A stretch of 43,729 nt of DNA from Deltaproteobacteria bacterium (GTDB taxonomy: Bacteria > Desulfobacterota > Binatia > DP-6), in contig VBKG01000330.1 of assembly GCA_005879585.1 (NCBI GenBank), forward strand, positions 1 through 43,729, in the 5' to 3' direction. Positions within the stretch are counted from its first letter, which is position 1. Each line of letters starts with the position of its first letter. Below the pieces are notes generated by a model that was not told the DNA's origin, did not search any database, and worked only from the letters and a program-made list of their open reading frames with translations. Made by a program: the position numbers and the translations under genes. Positions 7,889-16,047 of this stretch are shown here, one piece after another.

Positions 7889-9217
7889 CTACGTCTCCAG
7901 ATCGGCGAGCCAGCGAAGGGCGCGCAATCCGGGCATGAAGGCGTATTCACCGCCCCGGGTGACCACGAACCGCGTGAGCCCCTGAAGTCGTCTGGGAATC
8001 GGGCGGCGTGGAATGACGAAGCGGCCGGGGTCCAGATGCGATCCGACGATCGGATCCTTGGCGTCGCCGCCACCGAAGAAGACGCCGTCCCCGACCCACT
8101 GCGACTGAACGAACTCGAACTGCCGCCCGAGGTGCGCTCCGACGAACGCGAACATCAACCCGCGATCGGCGCCGTCGTCCTGGAGGACTCCTTCCGGCAG
8201 GTGAGGACCGTAGGCGGCTCCACGTCGGATCATTCGATGGATCCGCGCGACGCCTGCAATCGACGCATCGCGCGGGTTCGTACGTCGAATGTGCGAACCC
8301 GGGGGTGTTTTGAATCCTGCGACATCGTCGGCTTCGTATTGGAAGTTGTTATTGCGTTGCGGATCCGCCCCTAGCTCGGGATCGTCGTGGAGCGGGCAGA
8401 GCGCCAACGGCGCGCCGCTGCGCCAGCGGCCCATGACCTTCGCGGCCAAGAGCTCTTCGTCTTCCGGGCTGGTGGAGTTGGCCTTCAGGTAGCTACGGAA
8501 TGCAGCAACGCGCTGGTGCAGCTTCCGGAAGGCGACGTAGGTTCCGTTCCGGCCGAGAATCTCGGGTCGAAGCGTCTGGACGCCGCCGATCTCGTCGCGA
8601 TAGCCGAGGACGAATTCACCCGCTTTGAGCGGCTCTTCGTTGGGATTGGTTCCCGGGATTCCACTCCCCTCGACGGCCGGGTGGCTGATCCCGTCGCGGA
8701 AGCCGAAGGGCTCCTTCTCCGTGGGCAGCGCGTGGCAGTCCTGGCGCCAGATCGCGGCCACCCCGGGTAGCTCCTGGACGGCCTTCAGCGCGCGCTCGAG
8801 CGCGACCGCGAGCCGTGCCGAATCCTTCGCTACGGCGGCCACGACGACGTGAACGTCGGCGGTCCCGAGTGGAGCTTCCCAGTGCTCCGGGCTACTCTCG
8901 CCCGTATCGCCCAGCTCCTTCGCTCGCGCCGCCATCCCCTGCCGGAATTCCCACGCGAAGCTCTCGAGCGAGTCCTTCGGCACGCCGAGCGCCCGTAGCC
9001 CGTGATAGGTGAGCGCGACGCTTACCCCCGTATGGGCCGCGAGATGATCGCGGTTGGCCGCCGGGGTTACCGCGCCGCTCGCGCGCCGCATCAACTCCCG
9101 GCCCGCCTTTCGATCGTCGATCCGCAGCAGGATGTAGGCAGCGGCATATGGCGATGGACGTGGGCGCAGAACCCCGCTCTGGATGTCGTCGAGCTCGAGG
9201 GTCACTTCTCCTACCAT
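7889..9217 (-). CDS. DyP-type heme peroxidase
   Basis: 442 residues, no signal peptide. The DyP signature GFRDGISHP (GxxDG, residues 172-176, with the catalytic distal Asp) is present, as are the downstream YVAFRKLHQRV segment, the proximal heme-ligand region GSHIRRTNPRD, and the late RGLMFAFVGAHLGRQFEFVQ segment. DyP enzymes use H2O2 to oxidise dyes, phenolics and other aromatics. Position in the operon: between an unrecognised GATase-like gene (27 bp upstream) and the cysteine-less oxidoreductase (10 bp downstream). The absence of Tat or Sec signals suggests cytosolic action or export with a partner. Confidence 0.92.
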   Translation of the reverse strand: MVGEVTLELDDIQSGVLRPRPSPYAAAYILLRIDDRKAGRELMRRASGAVTPAANRDHLAAHTGVSVALTYHGLRALGVPKDSLESFAWEFRQGMAARAKELGDTGESSPEHWEAPLGTADVHVVVAAVAKDSARLAVALERALKAVQELPGVAAIWRQDCHALPTEKEPFGFRDGISHPAVEGSGIPGTNPNEEPLKAGEFVLGYRDEIGGVQTLRPEILGRNGTYVAFRKLHQRVAAFRSYLKANSTSPEDEELLAAKVMGRWRSGAPLALCPLHDDPELGADPQRNNNFQYEADDVAGFKTPPGSHIRRTNPRDASIAGVARIHRMIRRGAAYGPHLPEGVLQDDGADRGLMFAFVGAHLGRQFEFVQSQWVGDGVFFGGGDAKDPIVGSHLDPGRFVIPRRPIPRRLQGLTRFVVTRGGEYAFMPGLRALRWLADLET

Positions 9218-9244
9218 CCCGGCCCCTTTCGTGAAGAGCGACGG

Positions 9245-10264
9245 TCAGCTCGCCGTCGCGATGTTTCTCCAGAACCGCTCCAAGCTCTCATCGGCGCCGA
9301 ACAACCGGTTGAAGACCGTGGAGTCGGCCAACAGGACGTCGCCCGCGCGCTGGTCCTTCGGGGGCATCCATAGGAACGCGTTGAACTCGGTGTTGCCCGC
9401 GTCGGTGAACGGATGCGGCCGCGACGTGTCGATCGGCTGCCTCGCGAGGACGTGAATGGACCGAGTGTCGTCGGTCGTCAGCGCGTAGTGCGGAAGATGC
9501 ATGTGGAAGTTGAACGACGTGACACCCGTGAGCCAGCCTCGGCGATCCAGGTCCCTCGCGATCGACAAGGGCGCGATCTTCTTCGTCCCGGGAACGAGCG
9601 CTGGGCGCAGGCCGTGGCGGTTCTCGACGGGTACGCCGAGTCCCCGCATCAGCGATCGCGTGTACCTCCCAAAGCGTTGCTGGCGGGGCACCAATGCATC
9701 GCCGTGGTGGTGATACTCGACGTCGCGCACCTTCGGATCGTCGGAGATGCCGACCTCGTGATGGGGACCCAAGATCAAGCACGTTCCCTCACGCTCGAGG
9801 AACTCCCGGAGGGCCTCGATCTCCTCCGGCGCTGCGTCTTGCTCCGTGATCATGTGATCCAGTCCGAACACGAGCAGCGTGTCTGCATCCGCCAGGACTC
9901 GCTCGTCGAGCGGAAGCTTGACGCCAGCGTGATCGATCCGCTGAAACACGGGCACTGCATGCCCGGTCGTCTCCTGGGCGAACTCCTGGAAGGGCACCCA
10001 GGCCCGGAAGAACAGCTCGAGTGCTCCCGCGATGCCCTGCTGATACTGCAGGGGGTTCGACCACTCGGGCCCCTCGTAGGCGGGCCATGCCACGCGCCGG
10101 ACCTCCGTCATCGTCGAGAAGCGGTTGTCGAGCTCCGAAGGATCCCGGCCTGCCTCGGCGGGGTAGCTCCACGAGATGTAGATGCTCACGCGTCGTCGGC
10201 CCGGCGTGTATTTCCGTCGCACGTGGCTCTGGTTGTAGGTACGTGCGCTGTTTGATGCGCTCAT
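9245..10264 (-). CDS. Unrecognised protein, possible GATase1/ThuA-like fold
   Basis: 339 residues from the ATG at 10264, chosen because a GGAG Shine-Dalgarno lies 8 bp upstream; a GTG two codons earlier is possible. No signal peptide. The segment VLADADTLLVFGLDHM, then IEALREFLEREGTCLILGPH, resembles the core of class I glutamine amidotransferase-like or ThuA-like folds (strand, helix, then a Gly-rich strand for a trimmed-down active site). A His-rich stretch follows (EYHHHGDALV), which could bind metal. I cannot name the family. Its place directly upstream of the DyP peroxidase gene suggests a shared substrate or maturation role. Confidence 0.75.
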   Translation of the reverse strand: MSASNSARTYNQSHVRRKYTPGRRRVSIYISWSYPAEAGRDPSELDNRFSTMTEVRRVAWPAYEGPEWSNPLQYQQGIAGALELFFRAWVPFQEFAQETTGHAVPVFQRIDHAGVKLPLDERVLADADTLLVFGLDHMITEQDAAPEEIEALREFLEREGTCLILGPHHEVGISDDPKVRDVEYHHHGDALVPRQQRFGRYTRSLMRGLGVPVENRHGLRPALVPGTKKIAPLSIARDLDRRGWLTGVTSFNFHMHLPHYALTTDDTRSIHVLARQPIDTSRPHPFTDAGNTEFNAFLWMPPKDQRAGDVLLADSTVFNRLFGADESLERFWRNIATAS

Positions 10265-10289
10265 AATCACGTCTCCGGATGCCGCACTT

Positions 10290-10823
10290 TCACTGGAACT
10301 GATCGAAAATTTCCGAGAATGCGTTCTTGACCCTCAACGCCTTCTTGATCTCGTCGGCGGTGACATACGGATACTCGCCGTATTCGATGAAACTCGGGCA
10401 CTGGTGTGCCCGGACGAACTTGATGAAGGCGTCCGGGTTCGTCTTCCAGTCCATCGGGAAACCTTCGAGGTTCTCGAACACCGTATTGACCCCTGCCTTA
10501 CCGAAGAGGGCTATTGCGTCCTCGGTGTACTTGTCGAAGTTGGTGTCGAAGATGCCCTGGTACATGAATCGCGTGTCGTCGTCGAAAAGCACCCACCGCA
10601 GGTAGTGCAGCTTCAACGGGGCCAAGAGGTATGGGTCCTTCTCCAGAGCGCTCGCGAGGTTGAGGCCGTAGCCACGGATGGCTTCAGCTCGGCCAGGCTT
10701 CACGCGCGAGATGATCGTGAAGCCGTAACACGCGGGCGTCCGGGGATAGATGGGGCCGTATTTGCCCTGCTCGAGTTGGTCCGTCTCCTTCGGTATGACG
10801 ACAGCCTGTGGTTTGATCTCCAT
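10290..10823 (-). CDS. Unrecognised 177-residue protein, ferredoxin-like fold suspected
   Basis: An AGGAGGA Shine-Dalgarno sits 6 bp before the ATG at 10823. No signal peptide or membrane segment. The central part has the pattern YGFTIISRVKPGRAEAIRGY, then LHYLRWVLFDDDTRFMYQGI and FDTNFDKYTEDAIALFG, the strand-helix-strand arrangement seen in ferredoxin-like dimeric alpha/beta-barrel proteins and in DyP-like halves. It has no heme-binding signature. It sits 25 bp upstream of the GATase-like gene, in the same operon as the DyP peroxidase. Fold assignment is inference; function is unknown. Confidence 0.75.
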   Translation of the reverse strand: MEIKPQAVVIPKETDQLEQGKYGPIYPRTPACYGFTIISRVKPGRAEAIRGYGLNLASALEKDPYLLAPLKLHYLRWVLFDDDTRFMYQGIFDTNFDKYTEDAIALFGKAGVNTVFENLEGFPMDWKTNPDAFIKFVRAHQCPSFIEYGEYPYVTADEIKKALRVKNAFSEIFDQFQ

Positions 10824-10850
10824 GCCGGTCCTCCTCTTCTTTTGTGTGCC

Positions 10851-11789
10851 CTAGAACTTGACCGCGACCGTAAACTGCAATGAGTAACCCTGGAACGTCG
10901 ACCGATTCGCAAACTCCTTGAAGTACTTGAAACCCGTGTTCACCTTCCAAACGGGCAACACCACGTTACAGGCGAATCCAAGAGCGTTGACGACGTAGTG
11001 TGCGCTCGCCTCCGTCGGCGTGACGTTCGGTCCGGTCTTGTCCCTCGTCTGCCACTGATTGTAGCCGACGAGTCCGAGCTGTAAGCGCAACGCCTCGTGC
11101 AACGCGAACGTCTGCGTGAGCGAATAGTCGAGATTGAAGGTGTCACCGGGATGAATTCCGGTGCCCTCCTGCTCGGTGTGGAATTCGTACATCTGGAAGG
11201 CGGAGAGTGCCGTCGCCTTGTTCTCCGTCAGGTAGAACGTCTCGCCGCCCGAGACGGTGGACGTCCAGTAGCCGGACCCGACGTTGTCGTTGGCGCCCGC
11301 GCTGAATTTGCCTGTGGGCGCCAAGAATCCGTAGACGGCGCGAACGTCGGCGCGTGGCTTCCTCCAGGCGAGGATCAGCGGCTGATAGTACGAGTCGGCC
11401 AATCCTTCTCCCCCGCTGAGTTCTCCCCGGCCGGTCGCGGTGAGCGAATTGTTGGCGACCGGCACCGTGGCGGAGGCGGAAGGGACCGCACCACCCAACA
11501 GCCAAATTTCCGAGTCTCCGACCCAGACTAAAGTGTTCAAGTCCATCAGCACGGACTGCCGCCCTGTGGCGAGGACCTCACCATTGGGGCCCCGTAGTTG
11601 GTCGCGAGAGTAGAACAAGAGCGCGTTAGCATAACTGAAGCCGGCGCCTGGCGTGACTCCGGAGTTGGTCGCGTTCATGCCGAGCGGGTATACCCCCCTG
11701 ACCTGCGCTCGGCCCGGCGAAGCGAACGCGACGACGGCCACGACCAGGCCAACCCATGTCGACCACGAAGCCGCAATGTCTCGTCTCAC
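10851..11789 (-). CDS. Outer-membrane beta-barrel protein of the phenol MetA-pathway family
   Basis: 312 residues with a signal peptide (hydrophobic VGLVVAVVAFASPG, cleavage near GRAQ). The mature part alternates polar and aromatic residues typical of an outer-membrane barrel and ends in Phe (LQFTVAVKF). Features such as GVYPLGMNATNSGVTPGAG, ALLFYSRDQLRG and YQPLILAWRKPRADVRAVYG match proteins annotated as MetA-pathway-of-phenol-degradation or SphA-like. Members are thought to pass hydrophobic or aromatic compounds through the outer membrane. The start is a GTG at 11789, the first codon giving a full signal peptide; it is uncertain. Follows the BASS transporter gene by 68 bp. Confidence 0.8.
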   Translation of the reverse strand: MRRDIAASWSTWVGLVVAVVAFASPGRAQVRGVYPLGMNATNSGVTPGAGFSYANALLFYSRDQLRGPNGEVLATGRQSVLMDLNTLVWVGDSEIWLLGGAVPSASATVPVANNSLTATGRGELSGGEGLADSYYQPLILAWRKPRADVRAVYGFLAPTGKFSAGANDNVGSGYWTSTVSGGETFYLTENKATALSAFQMYEFHTEQEGTGIHPGDTFNLDYSLTQTFALHEALRLQLGLVGYNQWQTRDKTGPNVTPTEASAHYVVNALGFACNVVLPVWKVNTGFKYFKEFANRSTFQGYSLQFTVAVKF

Positions 11790-11857
11790 CGATCGGCGGT
11801 CAGTCCTGGCATCTCCTCCGCTGCCTTCGTGAGCCGCGGCGGCGGATGTCTCATGGG

Positions 11858-12706
11858 TCAGCGTCCCCTCTCCTCGCCACGCACGGCCAACGCACGCGCC
11901 AGTGGGAACAGGAGCAGCAGGCCGACGATCGCCACCACGACCACCATGACGACGACCTTCGGGTCTGTGAAGTTCTGGCCGCCGACCACCAGTGCGGCGG
12001 CAATGTTCCGCTGCGCGGTTCCGAGCGCCATGACTCCCCGGATGTCCGAGACCGGTCCGCCGAGAAGCCACCCGATACCGGCCCCCCAACAGAGAAAGAG
12101 GACGCTCGCCAAGACGCCGCGGGTGCCGAACAGTCCAATCAGGTTGTTGACGTTCACCGTGAGTATCAGGAGCGTCAACAAGGCGAGGCTCACGCTGGAA
12201 GTTCGGTCTAGCAAGGGCCGCATGCGCTCGGCTGTGACCTCGTGGCGAGCCTTCACTCCAAGCCCCAGTGCGAGAGGCAGCAGCATGAGGAGCACGAGCG
12301 AGCGGGCGATCTGTGTCGCATCGACCGACACGCCGTTCAGCAACCGCGGCAGAACGAGCGGCATGTAGCCCACGGTCGCGACCATCAAGAGGACCATGAG
12401 GCCGACCGCAAAGGCGAGGTCGCCCTTGGCGATTCCCGCCAGCTTCGGGAGAAACGGCGCACCTGCGGCCGTGCCCAGCAACAGGAGGGCGACGCGCAGC
12501 GGCTCGTCCAGCCAGAGCAGCCGCGCGACGAGGATGGCTCCAAGCGGCATCAGGACGAAGTTTGCGAGCAGCGCGAGTGAGACCACCCGTCCGTTGCGTA
12601 GCGGCGCGACGACCTGCCCCACCGTCAGACTGACCCCTACCGCCAGCATGCTCGATACGACGAACGCGAGCATCGCGGCGGACACTGCGCTATTGAGCAG
12701 CGTCAT
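11858..12706 (-). CDS. Bile acid:sodium symporter (BASS) family transporter
   Basis: 282 residues, ATG at 12706 with AAGGAG 7 bp upstream. About nine hydrophobic helices. Helix 4 region GTAAGAPFLPKLAGIAKGD and the late GTAQRNIAAALVVGGQNF match BASS-fold carriers (COG0385), where the discontinuous helices around these motifs form the Na+ and substrate sites. Substrate unknown; family members move organic acids, bile salts, pyruvate and related anions. It is the first gene of the six-gene island operon. The operon promoter must lie in the 12707-12760 stretch next to the integrase remnant; I see a TTGACG (minus strand, 12740-12745) but no good -10. Confidence 0.85.
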   Translation of the reverse strand: MTLLNSAVSAAMLAFVVSSMLAVGVSLTVGQVVAPLRNGRVVSLALLANFVLMPLGAILVARLLWLDEPLRVALLLLGTAAGAPFLPKLAGIAKGDLAFAVGLMVLLMVATVGYMPLVLPRLLNGVSVDATQIARSLVLLMLLPLALGLGVKARHEVTAERMRPLLDRTSSVSLALLTLLILTVNVNNLIGLFGTRGVLASVLFLCWGAGIGWLLGGPVSDIRGVMALGTAQRNIAAALVVGGQNFTDPKVVVMVVVVAIVGLLLLFPLARALAVRGEERGR

Positions 12707-12752
12707 TCTCGGGCTCCTTCTGCAGTCGGGAGGTCGCCGCGTCAACCTCACG

Positions 12753-12950
12753 CGCACGGTCTGCGTCGAGATGACGATGCGCTACAGCCACCTCGCGCCC
12801 GCGCACAACGCCGCCGCCGTCGAGAAGCTCGCCGCAGCCCTGGAACGTTCGACGAGGCTGCTAGGGCCTCAAAACCGGCTTCCCACGCGGCTTCCCGCAG
12901 TGGCCCGAGAGCAAACGTCCGCGGACTGGAACGCAACTGGAACGTTTTGA
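12753..12950 (+). pseudogene. Tyrosine recombinase (integrase), C-terminal remnant
   Basis: The plus frame reads VEMTMRYSHLAPAH then NAAAVEKLAAALE. This is the segment around the nucleophilic tyrosine (TMRYSHLAP) of phage/ICE-type integrases, plus their C-terminal helix. The rest of the catalytic domain (Arg-His-x-x-Arg) is missing: upstream sequence is the 5' end of the oppositely oriented BASS gene. The frame stops at 12950, 53 bp before the ssrA attachment sequence, the usual place for an integrase gene of an ssrA-integrating element. Confidence 0.85.
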
Positions 12951-13003
12951 GCGGGCCGCAGACGCCCGCCAAGAAGAAGCTCGTTGAAGAACACCGTTTG
13001 AGA

Positions 13004-13032
13004 AGTGGAGGCGGGGGGAATCGAACCCCCGT
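13004..13032. repeat. Proximal attachment site within ssrA
   Basis: 29 bp identical to 6048-6076. It spans the T-arm and 3' acceptor strand of tmRNA, so integration leaves the gene functional. Confidence 0.85.
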
Positions 13033-13353
13033 CCGAAGGTGCATCCACGAGCGAATCTACGTGCGTAGCCCGCGAACTTATCTCGCCGCGCTCGCTCCCA
13101 CGGGCGGGATCTCGCGCGGCCAGCCGGCGTTTGATCTCGGCCCCCGCCCCGCCGGCGCTGACGGGGACCCAGCCCGAGAAATGGCGCCTCAGCCCGCCCT
13201 ACGGGCGCAGGCAGGTGAAGCGTCGCGGTCAATTAGGCCGCGAGTGCAAAGTTAGCGTCTGCAGTTAAGCAGCCCTGCTCGTTTTACGAGGTGAACAGGA
13301 CCCCCGGCACGCATCTCTCGTTTCCTCACCCCCGTCGAAACCAGTTCGCCCCC
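13006..13353 (-). ncRNA. ssrA: Transfer-messenger RNA (tmRNA)
   Basis: 348 nt. The 5' end GGGGGCGAACTGGTTTCGAC is the canonical tmRNA start. The 3' end TTCGATTCCCCCCGCCTCCA closes the acceptor stem with GGGGGCG. CCA is not encoded. The tag frame is at 13233-13262: resume codon GCA, encoding ADANFALAA then TAA, so stalled proteins receive A-ADANFALAA, a typical ALAA degradation tag. Pseudoknot-forming GC-rich stretches follow. With SmpB it rescues stalled ribosomes. Encoded 57 bp after smpB. Confidence 0.97.
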
Positions 13354-13367
13354 TCAGCAACGCATCC

Positions 13368-13396
13368 ATAATAGGAGCGCCCGGCGGGACGGGCAA
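13368..13396 (-). promoter_or_regulatory. sigma70-type promoter of ssrA
   Basis: Minus strand: TTGCCC (13391-13396), a 17-bp spacer, and TATTAT (13368-13373), 14 bp before the tmRNA 5' end. Spacing and position fit a strong housekeeping promoter, located between the smpB stop and ssrA. Confidence 0.75.
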
Positions 13397-13410
13397 CCGT
13401 GCGGCGTCGC

Positions 13411-13884
13411 TCATCCCCGGCCGCGTCTGCCCGCGGCCATGGCGCGGTCCATCTCGCGCCGCTCCATCCGCTCGCGGATCGCCGCCCGCTTGTCGTGGAG
13501 CTTCTTGCCGACGCCGAGCCCGAGCTCCGCCTTCGCTCGTCCCCGGGACCAGTAGAGCCGCAGTGGGATGAGGGTCAGACCGCGCTCCAGGATCCTGCCG
13601 CGCAGCCGCTCGATCTCCTTCCGGTGCAGCAGGAGCTTCCGGTTCCGCTCCGGGTCGTGGCCGAGCTGGCTCGCCGGCGCATACGGGCTGATGTGGGCGC
13701 CGACGAGAAACAGCTCCTCGCCGAAGAAGCGCGCGTAGGCGTCCTTCAGGTTCGCGCGGTTGTCGCGCAGCGACTTGACCTCGCTACCGAGGAGGGCGAG
13801 GCCCGCCTCGAAGCGCTCGGTGATCGTGTAGTCGTGGAAGGCCCGCCGGTTGACCGTGATGTCGCGCTCGCGGACCTCCTTCAT
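13411..13884 (-). CDS. smpB: SsrA-binding protein SmpB
   Basis: 157 residues. ATG at 13884 is used; a GTG one codon earlier is possible. Typical SmpB features: RRAFHDYTITERFEAGLALL, GSEVKSLRDNRANLKDAYA, LFLVGAHISPYAPAS, HDPERNRKLLLHRKEIERL, and a basic C-terminal tail (KKLHDKRAAIRERMERRE). It binds the tRNA-like domain of tmRNA and is needed for trans-translation. The gene is 13 bp downstream of panD and directly upstream of ssrA, so it is likely transcribed with the pan genes. Confidence 0.97.
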   Translation of the reverse strand: MKEVRERDITVNRRAFHDYTITERFEAGLALLGSEVKSLRDNRANLKDAYARFFGEELFLVGAHISPYAPASQLGHDPERNRKLLLHRKEIERLRGRILERGLTLIPLRLYWSRGRAKAELGLGVGKKLHDKRAAIRERMERREMDRAMAAGRRGRG

Positions 13885-13897
13885 CACCCGGTGGCCC

Positions 13898-14311
13898 CTA
13901 GCGGTATCCTTCGCTCACGCTGCCGTATCCTTCGCTCACGCTCATGGCGACCTCGGCGCGCTTCTCCCGGATCCCGTTCCGCTCGTCGACGAACACGACC
14001 TTCGGCTCGTGGACGCGTGCCGCCGCCTCCTCCATCCAGGTAAAGGCCGCGATGATCACGAGGTCGCCCGGCCGCACGAGATGCGCGGCGGCGCCGTTCA
14101 CGCAGACGACGCCGCTGTCCGGCGGTCCCTCGACGGCGTAGGTCTCGAAGCGGTTGCCGTTGGTGACGTCCCACACGCAGACGGCCTCGTTCGGCAGGAG
14201 ATCCGTGGCGTCCATCAGCCGCCGGTCGATCGTGATCGAGCCCTCGTAGTCGACGTTCGCCTCGGTCACGGTGGCGCGGTGGATCTTGGCTCGCATCATC
14301 TTGCGCATCAT
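13898..14311 (-). CDS. panD: Aspartate 1-decarboxylase
   Basis: 137 residues. Makes beta-alanine from aspartate for pantothenate synthesis. [19 protein letters not shown] is the family N-terminus. With the start at 14311 the self-cleavage site Gly24-Ser25 (YEG-SIT), which forms the pyruvoyl group, is numbered as in E. coli, supporting this start. Its ATG overlaps the panC stop (ATGA). Later motifs NGNRFETYA and [13 protein letters not shown] are conserved. Oddity: the C-terminus ends with a duplicated [14 protein letters not shown] caused by an 18-bp repeat. Confidence 0.95.
   Translation of the reverse strand: MMRKMMRAKIHRATVTEANVDYEGSITIDRRLMDATDLLPNEAVCVWDVTNGNRFETYAVEGPPDSGVVCVNGAAAHLVRPGDLVIIAAFTWMEEAAARVHEPKVVFVDERNGIREKRAEVAMSVSEGYGSVSEGYR
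13904..13942. repeat. 18-bp tandem repeat at the panD 3' end
   Basis: GTATCCTTCGCTCACGCT occurs at 13904-13921 and 13925-13942, a 21-bp period. It keeps frame and duplicates seven residues at the PanD C-terminus. Confidence 0.85.
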
Positions 14312-15168
14312 CGGTCGTCTCCTTCCGGCACGAGCATCCGGTTGTCGATCAGCCTGACGCCACCCACCCACACGGCAAGGGCCAGCAGCGCCGGCCCCGC
14401 GACCTCCGTCACTTCCGCGAGCGTCTCGGGGTCTCTCAGCTCGGCGTATTCGAGCCGCGCCCGCCCCTCGGCGCCGATCACCGCCGTGGCACGCGCGACG
14501 ACGGCCGCCGCGCGACGCTCTCCCGCGCGGACGACGTCCGCCGCGGCATCGAGGGCGCGCGGCACGCAGCGCGCCGCCGCACGGTCGTCCGCACCGAGGC
14601 GGCGGTTCCGGCTCGAGAGCGCCAGCCCGTCGGGCTCGCGCACCGTCGCGACGCCCACGATCTCGATCCCGAAGTCGAGGTCCGCCGTCATCCGGCGGAT
14701 GACGGCGAGCTGCTGGTAGTCCTTCTCCCCGAAGACGGCGACGTCGGGGCGCACGGCATGGAAGAGCTTCGTTACGACCGTCGTCACGCCGCGAAAATGT
14801 CCGGGGCGCGCAGCGCCGCAGAGCGGCTCGGTGAGGCGCGCGACCTCGACCGCCGACTGGAATCCCTCGGGATACATCGCCGCGGCGCTCGGCGCGTAGA
14901 CCGCGTCGACGCGCGCCCCGGCGCAGATGCGCAGGTCGTCATCGAGGGGCCGCGGGTACTGCTCGAAGTCATCCCGCCGCTCGAACTGGATCGGGTTCAC
15001 GAAGACCGACACGACCACGCGCTCCGCACGCCGGCGCGCCTCGGCGACGAGGGCGAGGTGGCCGTCATGCAGCGCGCCCATCGTCGGCACGAGGGCGATG
15101 CGGCGGCCGGCCGCCCGCTCGGCGTCGGCCCACGCCTGCATCGGACACGGCTCGGTGAGCGTCGTCAT
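14308..15168 (-). CDS. panC: Pantothenate synthetase
   Basis: 286 residues. Joins pantoate and beta-alanine using ATP. Nucleotidyltransferase-fold motifs: [14 protein letters not shown] (with the HxGH-type HDGH), [49 protein letters not shown] and [11 protein letters not shown]. Start at 15168 overlaps the panB stop by ATGA; the stop overlaps the panD start the same way, so panB, panC and panD are translationally coupled. Confidence 0.97.
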   Translation of the reverse strand: MTTLTEPCPMQAWADAERAAGRRIALVPTMGALHDGHLALVAEARRRAERVVVSVFVNPIQFERRDDFEQYPRPLDDDLRICAGARVDAVYAPSAAAMYPEGFQSAVEVARLTEPLCGAARPGHFRGVTTVVTKLFHAVRPDVAVFGEKDYQQLAVIRRMTADLDFGIEIVGVATVREPDGLALSSRNRRLGADDRAAARCVPRALDAAADVVRAGERRAAAVVARATAVIGAEGRARLEYAELRDPETLAEVTEVAGPALLALAVWVGGVRLIDNRMLVPEGDDR

Positions 15169-16013
15169 GCAGCCCCGGTCGACGTCTTCGGCGGCGCGAA
15201 GGCCTGGGCGTCGGTGGGGAATGTGCCCTCCTTGACCTCGCGCACGTAGGTCTCGGCCGCGCGCACGACCTCCTGGCCGAGCTCGGCGTATCGCTTCGCG
15301 AAGCGTGGCGTCCAGTCGGCCGAGAGGCCGAGGAGGTCGTGGAGGACGAGCACCTGGCCGTCGCAGTGCGCGCCGGCGCCGATGCCGATGGTCGGGATCT
15401 TCAGCTCGGCCGTGATCTCCGCGGCGAGGTCGAGCGGGATGCACTCGAGGACCACGGCGAAGGCGCCCGCCTCCTGCACCGCACGCGCGTCGTCGAGCAC
15501 GCGCTCGCGCTCGCCGGCGCCGTGACCGTGGCGGCGTCCCTGCACGCGGTGGCCGCCCATGCGATGGACCGACTGCGGTGTGAGCCCGACGTGGCCCATG
15601 ACCGGGACGTCGATCACCGCGATCGCCTCGATCGTGCGCGCCATCGGGAGGCCCCCCTCCAGCTTGACGGCCTGCGCGCCACCCTCCTTCACGAGGCGGA
15701 TCGCGCTCTCCAGCGCCTGCGTGGGGCTCGTCTGGTACGCGCCGAACGGCAGGTCGCCGACGACCAGCGCCCGGTGCGCGCCGCGCGCCACCATGCGTGT
15801 GTGGTAGATCATCTCGTCGAGCGTCACCGGCAGCGTCGTCTCGAGTCCCTGGACGACCATGCCGAGCGAGTCCCCGACGAGCAGCAAGTCGACGCCCGCC
15901 TGGTCGAGCAGGCGCGCGAAGGCGCAGTCGTAGGCGGTCACCATCGTGATCCGCTCGCCCGCGGCCTTCATCCGCGCGACATCGGGCACCGTCACCTTCT
16001 TCCCGAGCTCCAT
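15165..16013 (-). CDS. panB: 3-methyl-2-oxobutanoate hydroxymethyltransferase
   Basis: 282 residues, full length. First step of pantoate synthesis: transfers a hydroxymethyl group from methylenetetrahydrofolate to ketoisovalerate. Motifs: [32 protein letters not shown] (Mg2+ site), [25 protein letters not shown] and [18 protein letters not shown]. The ATG directly follows a T6 run and an intrinsic-terminator hairpin whose 3' arm carries the Shine-Dalgarno, pointing to control in the leader. First gene of the pan operon. Confidence 0.97.
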   Translation of the reverse strand: MELGKKVTVPDVARMKAAGERITMVTAYDCAFARLLDQAGVDLLLVGDSLGMVVQGLETTLPVTLDEMIYHTRMVARGAHRALVVGDLPFGAYQTSPTQALESAIRLVKEGGAQAVKLEGGLPMARTIEAIAVIDVPVMGHVGLTPQSVHRMGGHRVQGRRHGHGAGERERVLDDARAVQEAGAFAVVLECIPLDLAAEITAELKIPTIGIGAGAHCDGQVLVLHDLLGLSADWTPRFAKRYAELGQEVVRAAETYVREVKEGTFPTDAQAFAPPKTSTGAA

Positions 16014-16047
16014 AAAAAAGCCTCCTCGGACCGGTGGTCCGGGAGGC
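16014..16047 (-). terminator. Intrinsic terminator overlapping the panB ribosome-binding site
   Basis: Minus strand: GCCTCC-CGGACC, loop ACC, GGTCCG-A-GGAGGC, then TTTTTT, then the panB ATG. The stem is 12 bp with one bulge. GGAGG in the 3' arm is 7 nt from the start codon, ideal for a Shine-Dalgarno. Folding would both stop transcription and mask the ribosome-binding site. Confidence 0.85.

Larger units (their letters stand above)
6048..13003. mobile_element. Decayed genomic island integrated at the ssrA 3' end
   Basis: The block of about 6.95 kb is bounded by 29-bp direct repeats of the ssrA 3' end, and the copy at the right is part of the functional tmRNA gene. It carries a tyrosine-recombinase C-terminal remnant next to ssrA (12753-12950), the classical layout of tmRNA-integrating elements, and six minus-strand cargo genes. 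Base composition is visibly lower in GC than the flanks (53% in the 60 bases from 10861, against 70-75% in typical neighbouring lines). The integrase core and any excision factor are missing, so the island should be immobile on its own. Confidence 0.8.

Noticed and set aside
12861-13255. Small open frames across ssrA (both strands)
   Set aside because: They overlap the tmRNA gene and contain the usual translated T-arm artefact (GVRFPPPP / GIEPP).
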